From NCBI GenBank assembly GCA_946414625.1, contig CAMKPI010000018.1, forward strand, positions 1-17,209: a stretch of DNA of 17,209 bases, given 5' to 3'. The notes below the pieces were generated by a model, which saw nothing but the letters and a program-made list of their open reading frames with translations, was not told the DNA's origin and did not search any database. The DNA is from an uncultured Spirochaetaceae bacterium (GTDB lineage Bacteria; Spirochaetota; Spirochaetia; Sphaerochaetales; Sphaerochaetaceae). This document shows positions 7,788-14,854 of the stretch, in pieces. Made by a program: the position numbers and the translations under genes. How positions within the stretch are numbered: position 1 is the first letter of the stretch; every line of letters begins with the position of its first letter.

Positions 7788-8093
7788 TTATTCGCGGTCG
7801 CGGCTGAGGAGCCCGATGATTATGTCAAGAACGACCACCCCTGCCGCCACACCGGCAGATATCCCAAGTTTCTCACCGAAAGACAGGTCTTTATCCATTG
7901 CATCAGTTATAATGCTTGTAAACGGATACGCAATCGGGATGGCTCCGAAGAATATGATCTCGCTTCGACGCAAACCTAGCGACCATTTCGGAAACTCCGA
8001 CTCGTCGTAGGGCTCCGCCTGCGACATATCCAACGCAAACAGAGGTGCAGCAAGGCATACAATCAAGATGATCGCGACAAATTTCCTAAACAT
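7788..8093 (-). CDS. Small exported or membrane protein, function unknown
   Basis: The product has 101 residues. Residues 1-20 (MFRKFVAIILIVCLAAPLFA) form a clear signal sequence. The remainder contains a charged stretch followed by KWSLGLRRSEIIFFGAIPIA (36-55), which resembles a motif I associate with small spirochaete membrane proteins; this is from memory and unverified. A second hydrophobic segment (about 76-96) precedes the charged end LSRDRE. I chose the start at 8093, not the in-frame codon at 8159, because the signal peptide begins there and a GGGGAACG sequence lies just upstream. The ATG overlaps the end of yggS by 8 nt, so it is the third gene of the DUF975-yggS operon. No enzymatic motif is visible. 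Confidence 0.75.
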   Translation of the reverse strand: MFRKFVAIILIVCLAAPLFALDMSQAEPYDESEFPKWSLGLRRSEIIFFGAIPIAYPFTSIITDAMDKDLSFGEKLGISAGVAAGVVVLDIIIGLLSRDRE

Positions 8094-8775
8094 CGTATTT
8101 GCGTTCCCCGAACAGCATCGTCCCGATCCTAACCTCCGTGGAGCCCTCCTCAACGGCAATCTCCCAATCTCCAGACATGCCCATCGACAGAGTATCGAAC
8201 TGTGGGTAATCTTTTTTCAGGGCGTCGAAAAGCACCTTCAGCCTCCGAAACGCCTCGCGTGTTCGCGCAGTCTTCCTATCCGGGTCGGCGTCCAAAGGTC
8301 CCACTGTCATCAGCCCCCTCACAACGATGTTCTGCAGATCCCTTGATTCCCGGAGGCAGTCCAAAAGATCATCCTCCGTCGCAAAGCCGCTCTTTGACGC
8401 CTCTCCGCTTGTGTTCAGCTCAAGAAGAACGTCCATTCTTTTCCCAATGCGGGAACAAGAGGCATCTATCTTCCGAAGAAGGGCTGCAGAATCGACGCTC
8501 TCGATCATGTCTACAAGAGGAACCACCCGGTTCACCTTGTTGGACTGAAGGTGCCCTATCATATGGAGCTCCAAGTCGGACGGACGATTACAAGTCCTCC
8601 CGTCCTCCGCGGCAAATTTCTGTACAATTTCCTGCAGATGGTTCTCTCCGAAAAGGCGCTGCCCCATGCCATACATGGCAAGGACCTCTTCGCTCGTATG
8701 CAGCTTGGACACAGCCATAAGCCTCACGCGCCCCAAAGTGGATGTCAATCTGTCAAGAGCGTCTTTGGTAATCAC
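8086..8775 (-). CDS. yggS: YggS-type pyridoxal-phosphate homeostasis protein
   Basis: YggS/PROSC proteins bind pyridoxal 5'-phosphate and keep vitamin B6 and amino-acid pools balanced; no catalysis is established. The 229-residue protein carries the family pattern: AVSKLH (21-26) with the PLP-binding Lys24, GENHLQE (43-49), HMIGHLQSNKVNRV (71-84), GLMTVGP, and the C-terminal LSMGMSGDWEIAVEEGST, then VRIGTMLFGER. This is the compact alanine-racemase-like barrel. Translation starts at a GTG (8775) only 2 nt after the DUF975 stop, with AAGGG embedded in the end of that gene, so the two are co-translated. Its 3' end overlaps the small exported protein gene. Confidence 0.95.
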   Translation of the reverse strand: MITKDALDRLTSTLGRVRLMAVSKLHTSEEVLAMYGMGQRLFGENHLQEIVQKFAAEDGRTCNRPSDLELHMIGHLQSNKVNRVVPLVDMIESVDSAALLRKIDASCSRIGKRMDVLLELNTSGEASKSGFATEDDLLDCLRESRDLQNIVVRGLMTVGPLDADPDRKTARTREAFRRLKVLFDALKKDYPQFDTLSMGMSGDWEIAVEEGSTEVRIGTMLFGERKYDV

Positions 8776-8777
8776 AA

Positions 8778-9458
8778 TTAACCCTTCGCTTGCACACCGG
8801 TCTCAGAGAGAGATCCTTTTCTGTCGAAATAGAAGGCGGCAAAGGCAGACTCCAGATACGGAGCCAGGAACAGAAGACCAATGCCGCAAGTCACAATGCA
8901 GAGAAGAAGCCAACCGATGAAAGTCAGACAGAGATATACGTAATCCCACTTATGGCCTTTCATGAGGTGTTTGCTCCGATCAATCGCCTCACGAGCCTTC
9001 AAATCGGGATTCTCCGCAAGGACGTATTTAGCCTGGGAATAATTTATTGCGGCGATGATACCCGGGATGATAAACAGCAGCGACCAGAGGAACGTCTTGA
9101 TCCCAATAAGGATTTCCAGCCAGAAGCATCTCCAAAGCTTCCCCATCATGCTGAAAGCCGCTCCCTTCTCCGCCTTTCCGTTCCTGAAAAGCGAGATGAA
9201 ATATTTCTTCATGCCTACAGAAATTGGTGCCTTAAGAATACCGGCAATAATAGCCAGAACAAGGAGCACCAAGCCCGCTACGTCCATTCCAGATGGAACC
9301 TCTCCGTCGGAATTGAGACCCAAAACCGCGCTCGTCAGATGCAAAAAGACAGAGGATAACCCCATCAGTACGCAAACAAGAAGGCAAAACCAGAACGCCT
9401 TCCAATATCCGCCTTTCAACGCTTTCCTTGCCGAAGCGCGCAATTCCTTTGCTTCCAT
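8778..9458 (-). CDS. DUF975 family integral membrane protein
   Basis: The product has 226 residues and fits the DUF975 family, whose role is unknown. Several hydrophobic segments are visible (about 20-48, 58-80, 112-140, 174-206). The family's conserved part is present: IPGIIAAINYSQAKYVLAEN (131-150), then REAIDRSKHLMKGHKW (156-171) and IGWLLLCIVTCGIG. The N-terminus starts with the typical ELRASARKALKGGYWKAFW. The ATG at 9458 is preceded by AGGAG; a TTG at 9479 in the same frame overlaps that Shine-Dalgarno and is unlikely to be used. It heads the operon with yggS and the small exported protein. A promoter candidate at 9676-9684 would give a long leader of about 210 nt. Confidence 0.85.
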   Translation of the reverse strand: MEAKELRASARKALKGGYWKAFWFCLLVCVLMGLSSVFLHLTSAVLGLNSDGEVPSGMDVAGLVLLVLAIIAGILKAPISVGMKKYFISLFRNGKAEKGAAFSMMGKLWRCFWLEILIGIKTFLWSLLFIIPGIIAAINYSQAKYVLAENPDLKAREAIDRSKHLMKGHKWDYVYLCLTFIGWLLLCIVTCGIGLLFLAPYLESAFAAFYFDRKGSLSETGVQAKG

Positions 9459-9830
9459 AACTACTCTCCTATTTAACAAGTATTAAAAATCAAATTCTAC
9501 AACGAGCATGATGATGCGCCGAAGCGCCCTGCCTTCCGCGACATCGCTTAGTCGCCACTCCGGAGCATTCAGATCGCAAACTCAACCGTCGCAACCGGAG
9601 GCTGCATCGCACCCAGAGGCATGCTCGCCCACATTAAGGCGCCGTACTCAAGCATCGAGCCCGACACCTCACCTCATTATAGCACAAAAAAACCTGCAAA
9701 TATACCACGGCTTCAGGCTATACGAATAAACAACACATGCGCACCGGCAGGAAGCGTATTTCATTCAACGTGCCGACCCTTCCCACAGGTTCGTTCGCAT
9801 CCGTGCGCACCGGCAGGGGGCGTTCTGAAT
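9459..9830. other. Spacer and predicted leader between ksgA and the DUF975 gene
   Basis: This is 372 bp without a gene. It contains the candidate promoter (9676-9684) and a tandem repeat at 9738-9835. It also has a perfect 8-bp inverted pair, CGAGCATG (9503-9510) and CATGCTCG (9620-9627), which would bring the two ends of the leader together. A GATGC/GCATC pair (9513-9517 with 9604-9608) and a GCGC-ttcg-GCGC hairpin (near 9516-9527) lie inside. It may form a structured 5' leader RNA, but no known riboswitch class was recognised. Confidence 0.5.
9676..9684 (-). promoter_or_regulatory. Possible extended -10 promoter of the DUF975-yggS operon
   Basis: On the minus strand, TGC-TATAAT is a perfect -10 hexamer with the TGn extension. 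No good -35 hexamer is seen at the right distance, which extended -10 promoters can tolerate. The start would be near 9669, leaving about 210 nt of leader. Confidence 0.4.
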
Positions 9831-9835
9831 TCAAC
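9738..9835. repeat. Two-copy direct repeat, 66-bp period, overlapping the ksgA stop
   Basis: TGCGCACCGGCAGG begins at 9738 and again at 9804, and each copy runs about 32 bp to ATTCAAC with a few differences. The second copy ends across the ksgA stop codon (9831-9833). GTGCGCAC in the second copy is an 8-bp palindrome, also seen in the array near 16637. Confidence 0.75.
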
Positions 9836-10685
9836 CCTTAAGAGCGCGCATCAGAGCAAGCATTCCGCCGGCAGACAACTCTTCCGCACGGGCTTTTTCG
9901 CTGAAACCTATCTCTTCCAGGGCTTTAGAGACCTTTTTCGCCTCAAATCCTTCCGTCTTCAGATTGTTCACAACGGTCTTTCGACGCGACGAGAAGATCT
10001 TCCTGAGAAATACCATGAAAACACGCGCCTCCGCTTCCGGCACCAGAGATTCCTTCCGACGCTCCATCACTACAACAGAGCTCTCAACATCCGGGGACGG
10101 CCAAAACGAAGACCTGGATATCACAAAAGCCTCATGGCAGAGGTAATCCAGCGATGTAAGCACACTGAAACTGCTGTATAATTCCGAATTCGGAACGCTG
10201 CAGATCCGCTTCACAACATCTCTTTGCAGCGTAAAAACCATCCTCTGCGGCAAAACCCGCTCCTGTATCATCCGAGCGATAAAAACAGAGCCTATGTTAT
10301 ACGGCAGGTTGGAGCAGACCGCATCCGGGACACCGCTTTTCACGTACTCTTCCTTAAAATTCTTCAGCACGTCTCCTTCTATCAAAGTAAAACGAGACTC
10401 ATCTGAGAATGCCTTGCCGGAAAGAATCCTGCAAAAACCCCTGTCAATTTCGAAGGCGGTCACATTAGCACACTTCGACAGCATAATCGACGTGAGCGCT
10501 CCGATTCCAGGACCCACCTCCCATACGCGCGTCCCCGCTTCCAACCCCGCGAGGCTTGCAATCCTACTCAGAACATCCATCCTCACAAGAAAATTCTGAC
10601 CGAATTTCTTGCTCATCACGAGTCCATTCTCGGATAGAAGCTCTTTTATAGAGGCGATTGATGTATAATCAAAATTCCAACTCAT
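9831..10685 (-). CDS. rsmA: KsgA/RsmA, 16S rRNA dimethyladenosine transferase
   Basis: KsgA uses S-adenosylmethionine to dimethylate two adjacent adenosines in the last hairpin of 16S rRNA, a late 30S quality step. The 284-residue protein has the family start (YTSIASIKELLSENGLVMSK, then KFGQNFL), SAM-binding motif EVGPGIG (56-62), the acidic ribose-binding FEID (78-81), motif IV NLPYN (126-130), and a C-terminal helical domain with FSSRRKTVVNNL. I chose the ATG at 10685 (MSWNFDYTS). Translation from 10775 would add 30 residues with no family resemblance, from an AT-rich, promoter-like stretch. The Shine-Dalgarno is poor at either site, so the start is less certain than the identity. It is a single-gene unit, divergent from comEC. 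Confidence 0.95.
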   Translation of the reverse strand: MSWNFDYTSIASIKELLSENGLVMSKKFGQNFLVRMDVLSRIASLAGLEAGTRVWEVGPGIGALTSIMLSKCANVTAFEIDRGFCRILSGKAFSDESRFTLIEGDVLKNFKEEYVKSGVPDAVCSNLPYNIGSVFIARMIQERVLPQRMVFTLQRDVVKRICSVPNSELYSSFSVLTSLDYLCHEAFVISRSSFWPSPDVESSVVVMERRKESLVPEAEARVFMVFLRKIFSSRRKTVVNNLKTEGFEAKKVSKALEEIGFSEKARAEELSAGGMLALMRALKG

Positions 10686-10821
10686 AAAACAGAAGCACCG
10701 TGTCAAAATTCCGGCATATGCATTCCGAACAAAATCGCGTAGAATATGATAATATTTTCCCCCCTTTTTTACCATAGAAACGATGTGTCTTACTGTTTAA
10801 CAAGTTTTTTAGAGTCTTTTA

Positions 10822-10840
10822 TGGCGCCTTTATTGCGCCA
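10822..10840. repeat. Hairpin palindrome in the ksgA-comEC spacer
   Basis: TGGCGC and GCGCCA form a perfect 6-bp stem around a 7-nt loop. No T-run follows on either strand, so it is not a typical terminator. It may be an operator or an RNA hairpin in one of the leaders. Confidence 0.4.
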
Positions 10841-11007
10841 CTACTACGAAATACCTGTTTTCTCTGAAATCGCCGTCAGTCTATCAAAGAGCATCCTTCA
10901 TTCATCGCAATTCCTTTCATTATAAAGAAGTAAAGCAAAATGGATTTTATTTGGATAATACAGGCATGAAAGACAAAGTGCGAAACTGACAAAGCAATAT
11001 CAGCCCC

Positions 11008-11257
11008 GCGCCGATATGAATCGAATGAGAAGCCTTGTAACTCTTCTTGTCTTGGAGACGATGTTCGTGACCTCTGCGCCGATATGGACTGGATGAGAAA
11101 ACCTGCAACACTTCTTGTCTTGGAAACGATGTTCGCGCCCTCCGCACCGATATGGACCGGAAGAGAAGCCCTGTAGCTCTTCTTGTCTTGGAGACCGATA
11201 TTCGTGACCTCTGCGCCGATATGAACCAGAAGAGTAGTCCTGCAGAATCATGTCTGG
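11008..11257. repeat. Tandem array, units of 68, 68 and 69 bp plus a partial fourth
   Basis: Units start at 11008, 11076, 11144 and 11213, each with GC(G/A)CCGATATG. They continue through GAATGAGAAG-type, then CTTCTTGTCTTGGA, then ACGATGTTCG(T/C)G(A/C)CCTC. The fourth copy stops after about 45 bp. Units 1 and 3 can form an AGAAG/CTTCT hairpin. The array lies upstream of comEC; its end is about 60 bp from the comEC start. Confidence 0.9.
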
Positions 11258-11317
11258 TTAATAGCGACAAAACACTTTACAGATGCCGGGATTTGACTGT
11301 TGATAATAAGGATTAAA

Positions 11318-12934
11318 ATGCAAAATCTGCCGTCAGGACGACACCGAAGCACTACCTCAATGAACCGGCGTTTCATGGACAGTACTTTGCTCACTCTCTC
11401 AACACTGATCGCCCTGACTTGTAATCCTGGTTTCACCGGGCTGGGGTGGCGAGTTCTCACACTCCCCCTAGTCATTCTTGTTTCGCTGGTCCTACCCGGT
11501 GGTTCTTTTTTTCAAAAGCGGTACGCCCGGTGCGCAGGAAAAAATAAAACGTCCCTCACGGAAGCAGATTCGACAGATTGCGCAGTCTATAAGGAAGACG
11601 CATCAAATGTCTATTATATCCTACTCTTCGGGCTTTTCATCGCGGCATTTGCCGCCACACTTTTGTATACAATGAATGTCTCTCGCCTATTCCTGCCCTT
11701 CGACAGTGCCTCAATCTCGAAAATCACAGGCCGTGTTTTGTACGACTCGTCTTTCACAAAAACAGGACGACATCTGATGACAGTGGTGCTGAAAAGCTGC
11801 GAATCATCCGCCACGGGACAAAGCGGCACCGCGGGAGGGCTCGTCACCGTGCTGGGGAACAAGAAAGCCATCCTCACAAGCGGCATCCGGGTTGAGCTTA
11901 GCGGCTCCTTCGCCGATGGAAACCTTTTTATATGCAACAATCTTCAGGTGCTTGAACGGAGTTTTTTCAATGACGCAAGGGAATACATCATAACCCGCGT
12001 GGAGCGAATGCTTATGACGAACGGGATCCTGGACTCCGACAATATGGAAGCAGAGGCTCTAAGCATGATGCTTCTTTTAGGCCGGGCTGAGACCTACGGT
12101 TCAAAAATCAGGGCACTTGCCTCGTCCTGTGGCTGTCTGCACGTCCTCGCCCTCTCTGGAATGCATCTTGGTGCCGTGACAGCCGTTGTAAAACCAGTGC
12201 GAAACAAGGCCGTCAGGTATATTCTTTCAATGATACTTGTCGGCGCATTCATATTCGTCGCGGGTCCGCGCCCCTCGCTTATAAGGTCAGGCCTCATGGC
12301 AGCCTTGTCTTTCATGCCGCTGAAAGAAAGATTTTTGTTCTGCATCCTGCTGCAGATGTCACTCTTCCCGCTCTCGTTCGCCAACATCGGACTCGTATAC
12401 GCATACCTTGCCGTGGGAGCCCTGGTTCTCGTCTCCCCTCACCTGTGGGGATCCGGACTTGCCCGAAGCGGACTCTCCGTCCTCTGCTTCATTGCGCCTC
12501 TTTCAATCCTCGCAAGCGGCTCATGGCAGACGGCTGTGATCGTCGCAGGACCGGTCGCATCAGTGCTGGCAATGCTGTCTATGGCGTTGGGCTTTCTTCT
12601 GTGCGTTTTCAGCCGAGTTCCGCCGGTAAAAATCCATCTCACAAAACTGAACCGCACTGTGTATCATCTTATGGAAAGAACATTTGAAAAATGCAGCAGT
12701 CTGCCGTCATACGGATGGGGAGGCTATGCGGTTCTCGTTACCATCTGTGCCGCGCTGTATTATCTTCCAAAGCTCTCAAAAGCGCGGAACAGGCGCCTTG
12801 CCGGGAGATATTTTGATTCCGGGCACGCCCTCCGCGGACCTCAAACAACGAAACGTCCGGTGCGTATCTGTAAGCAGGGCACAATCCTGCCAGCTCCCGA
12901 AGGAATCAAACAAGGAAGCGACCGCCTCGTATGA
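11318..12934 (+). CDS. comEC: ComEC/Rec2-family DNA-uptake membrane channel protein
   Basis: ComEC forms the inner-membrane channel that brings single-stranded DNA into the cell during transformation. The 538-residue protein has N-terminal membrane segments (about 20-65 and 97-120), a soluble region matching the usual ComEC insert (about 130-215), and the Competence domain with HVLALSGMHLG (275-285) and GPRPSLIRSGLMA (316-328), followed by several hydrophobic helices to about 487. There is no C-terminal metallo-beta-lactamase domain, which longer ComEC proteins have. I chose the ATG at 11318 because AAGGA lies 4 nt before it; a TTG at 11300 precedes that signal. It is the only plus-strand gene here. 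Its last 29 bp overlap the end of the M29-like gene, so its mRNA must run antisense into that gene or end inside it. Confidence 0.85.
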   Translation: MQNLPSGRHRSTTSMNRRFMDSTLLTLSTLIALTCNPGFTGLGWRVLTLPLVILVSLVLPGGSFFQKRYARCAGKNKTSLTEADSTDCAVYKEDASNVYYILLFGLFIAAFAATLLYTMNVSRLFLPFDSASISKITGRVLYDSSFTKTGRHLMTVVLKSCESSATGQSGTAGGLVTVLGNKKAILTSGIRVELSGSFADGNLFICNNLQVLERSFFNDAREYIITRVERMLMTNGILDSDNMEAEALSMMLLLGRAETYGSKIRALASSCGCLHVLALSGMHLGAVTAVVKPVRNKAVRYILSMILVGAFIFVAGPRPSLIRSGLMAALSFMPLKERFLFCILLQMSLFPLSFANIGLVYAYLAVGALVLVSPHLWGSGLARSGLSVLCFIAPLSILASGSWQTAVIVAGPVASVLAMLSMALGFLLCVFSRVPPVKIHLTKLNRTVYHLMERTFEKCSSLPSYGWGGYAVLVTICAALYYLPKLSKARNRRLAGRYFDSGHALRGPQTTKRPVRICKQGTILPAPEGIKQGSDRLV

Positions 12935-14117
12935 TTTTGATGCTCTCTCCATCCTGAAGAATCCCGGACACATCTGTATCTGACGGAAATTCCACGCAAA
13001 TACTGTAGATACTCGTGTTGAAAAAAGGCGGGATTTCCTCATCCGTCATCGGCACCGTCAAAAGGCTTTCCAAAACAGAGCCACCAAGATAAAGGCGAGC
13101 CCCGGTGCCGGACAGTTCCGCGTAGCCTGCCTCCCTCAGCATCGGATCAAAAGAAAGAAGCCTCCGGAATGCTTCTTCAGCATCCCAAAGATCTTGTTTT
13201 CCATCCTGAGACCCACCGGTAGAGCACTCCAAATCCGCTTCTGCAAGAACTCCGCCATCAAAGAAGAGGTCGGCGTCGACAGCTCGTCCAAATACCCGAA
13301 CCGTACCGAAAATCCGCCCGCTGGCAGAGAAACGATCCAGGACGCATCGAATCCTTCTGAAATCCACATCCGAGATGAAGTCCCTCCGGGGAAGCCTCAC
13401 GTGACGGTTCAGGAAGAAAACCCCTTCCGGGATTTCCACAAGGAAATCCGTTCCGTTACCTGAGGTGAAGCGCAGAGCGCGAATTCCAGCACGATCAAGA
13501 TATCCCGCAATGTTATCTATATTCTCTATTTCTTTAACAAGATTGAAATTATTATCATCAAACCAAGAGATATTGCCTCGTTGGAACGCCGGCGCGACAA
13601 GATACGGAGACCCAATTCTTCTCCCGGTCACAACGGGCTCGGCAAGGTGACCGAACCTCTGCAGAAGGCGCAAATCGTCCCCGGAAAAATCTTTCGGCAG
13701 CCCCGCAAAACTGTCTTCCGCAAACTCGTCTCCCGCAATGGCGCCAGATCGCTCCGCCCCCGTGCCGTAAAAACCGGAGGAAATGCGCAGGAGAACGCTG
13801 TCCGTGGGCTTCACAGGTGCAAACAGGCTCTCCATCGGAGGATCGAAATCAATCGAATCCACAAGCCTGCCGGATTCTGTGACAAGAATTTTCACAGGGA
13901 GGCGTGTTCTTTCTAACGCGGCATTCGCCACTGCACGCGCAGTCGAAAAGCCCTCCTCCTCCGTGTTGATCACAAGAGCATCACCGATGGCGAGCTTCAA
14001 AAGCGAATCCACGACGACGTCCGCATACCTTTGGAGATCCGTCTTCAAAGATTCCGTTTTTTCCTGAAAATCTCCGCGATCCCTCAAAGCGGCTGTATCA
14101 TCACCTGTTGAGCTCAT
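12906..14117 (-). CDS. Divergent M29 (aminopeptidase T-like) protein lacking metal ligands
   Basis: The 403-residue protein resembles M29 metallo-aminopeptidases in outline. It has an N-terminal YADVVVDSLLKLAIGDALVI (31-50), a central SGNGTDFLVEIP (219-230) like the family's G-x-G-T-D-L segment, RLPRRDF (241-247) where M29 has N-I-P-T-E-E-V-F, FFDGGVLAE (285-293), and a C-terminal tail DVSGILQDGESIKI (382-395) like the family's 'DGITEDGK' end. The metal-binding residues expected in M29 are not seen: the P-T-E-E glutamate, the G-E-V-A-L glutamate (here GYAEL), and the histidines of S-H-I-A-L-G and N-x-S-x-x-H-x-D (here FNTSIYSICVEF). It is probably a non-catalytic relative. The start at 14117 overlaps the coaX stop by 17 nt, with GGGAG upstream. 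It is the third gene of the ABC-F-coaX operon. Confidence 0.55.
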   Translation of the reverse strand: MSSTGDDTAALRDRGDFQEKTESLKTDLQRYADVVVDSLLKLAIGDALVINTEEEGFSTARAVANAALERTRLPVKILVTESGRLVDSIDFDPPMESLFAPVKPTDSVLLRISSGFYGTGAERSGAIAGDEFAEDSFAGLPKDFSGDDLRLLQRFGHLAEPVVTGRRIGSPYLVAPAFQRGNISWFDDNNFNLVKEIENIDNIAGYLDRAGIRALRFTSGNGTDFLVEIPEGVFFLNRHVRLPRRDFISDVDFRRIRCVLDRFSASGRIFGTVRVFGRAVDADLFFDGGVLAEADLECSTGGSQDGKQDLWDAEEAFRRLLSFDPMLREAGYAELSGTGARLYLGGSVLESLLTVPMTDEEIPPFFNTSIYSICVEFPSDTDVSGILQDGESIKIIRGGRFLV

Positions 14118-14826
14118 AGATCAATCGCGCTCCCTTCAGCGTCCAAAGGATGTCAACCTCGTCTATCCTGGGGACGACCTCGGCTATATAGCGAGAAAAA
14201 CCTCCCGTCACAACAAGGCGAACCTTATGCTCCACTTCTTTCTCGACCTGTGCGATAATGACCTCCAGCTGCCCTTTATAGCCGAACACGCAACCCGCCC
14301 GAACAGAAGAGACAGTGTCACGGCCCAGAACTGTATCCGGCATCTGAAGCTCAATTCTCGGTATCTGAGAAGCAGCGCCAAAGAGAGCCTTGATACTGGT
14401 CCAAAGCCCCGGCGCAATCGTGACGCCCAAAACCTTTCCCTCCGGAGATACAGTTTCCGTAGTAAACGCTGTGCCAAAATCGGCAACAGTGACGTACTCA
14501 TTCGGATAAATGCTGTGCGCGGCGGCGAGGTTGCATATGATGTCGGATCCGAGCTCCGTCGGGATCGAAGGGAGGTCCAGTCCCGTCTTCAGAGTACGAC
14601 CCACCAGGATATATGGCTTTCCCAAAATTGTGCAAAGTGCCTCTGTGATCTCGGGCACGACGCTTGAGACCACGCAATGGTCGTAATAAATACTTCTTAC
14701 ATAAGAGCTTATCTTGGAAAGAGACGAGGCGTCATGCGTCTTAAAACGCACAGTCTGCCCATATTCGCGCCCGTCGTGCAGGCAGAAGACCATGTTGGTA
14801 TTTCCGATATCCACAATCAGCAGCAT
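14101..14826 (-). CDS. coaX: CoaX, type III pantothenate kinase
   Basis: CoaX phosphorylates pantothenate in the first committed step of coenzyme A synthesis. The 241-residue protein shows the ASKHA-fold kinase signatures: DIGNTN (6-11) for phosphate binding, LGSDIICNLAAA in the pantothenate-site position, ADFGTAFTTETVSPEG with the catalytic Asp, GVTIAPG, and TGG near the end. I chose the ATG at 14826, which has GAGG 9 nt upstream. A TTG at 14841 lies directly before that GAGG and would read it as codon 2. It follows the ABC-F gene after 28 bp and overlaps the M29-like gene by 17 nt, so the three are probably cotranscribed, although no metabolic link is apparent. Confidence 0.93.
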   Translation of the reverse strand: MLLIVDIGNTNMVFCLHDGREYGQTVRFKTHDASSLSKISSYVRSIYYDHCVVSSVVPEITEALCTILGKPYILVGRTLKTGLDLPSIPTELGSDIICNLAAAHSIYPNEYVTVADFGTAFTTETVSPEGKVLGVTIAPGLWTSIKALFGAASQIPRIELQMPDTVLGRDTVSSVRAGCVFGYKGQLEVIIAQVEKEVEHKVRLVVTGGFSRYIAEVVPRIDEVDILWTLKGARLIYELNR

Positions 14827-14854
14827 TTCAATATACCTCAAAAATCATTCCGGC

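Larger units (their letters stand above)
10686..11317. other. Divergent spacer between ksgA and comEC
   Basis: About 630 bp with no supportable gene. It should hold the promoters of both divergent genes, but I cannot choose hexamers with confidence. It contains a perfect 6-bp hairpin, TGGCGC-ctttatt-GCGCCA (10822-10840), without a T-run, and the 68-bp repeat array at 11008-11257. Apparent reading frames inside the array shift from unit to unit because the period is not a multiple of three. Confidence 0.65.

Noticed and set aside
10686..10775. Upstream start for KsgA adding 30 residues
   Set aside because: The added residues have no family resemblance and the segment is AT-rich and promoter-like; the family start matches the ATG at 10685.
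9471..10801. A shared ACTTGTTAAA(C/T)AG sequence upstream of the DUF975 gene and of ksgA
   Set aside because: It matches at about 12 of 14 bases in two places, but one copy adjoins the Shine-Dalgarno and the other lies over 100 bp upstream; two AT-rich matches are too few to claim a site.
11008..11257. CRISPR array
   Set aside because: Similarity covers the whole unit, with no alternation of constant repeats and unique spacers, and no cas genes are near.
10947..11270. Overlapping minus-strand frames with repeated peptides
   Set aside because: They are translations of the 68-bp array. The period is not a multiple of three, so the same peptide moves between frames, which is unlike a real repeat protein.
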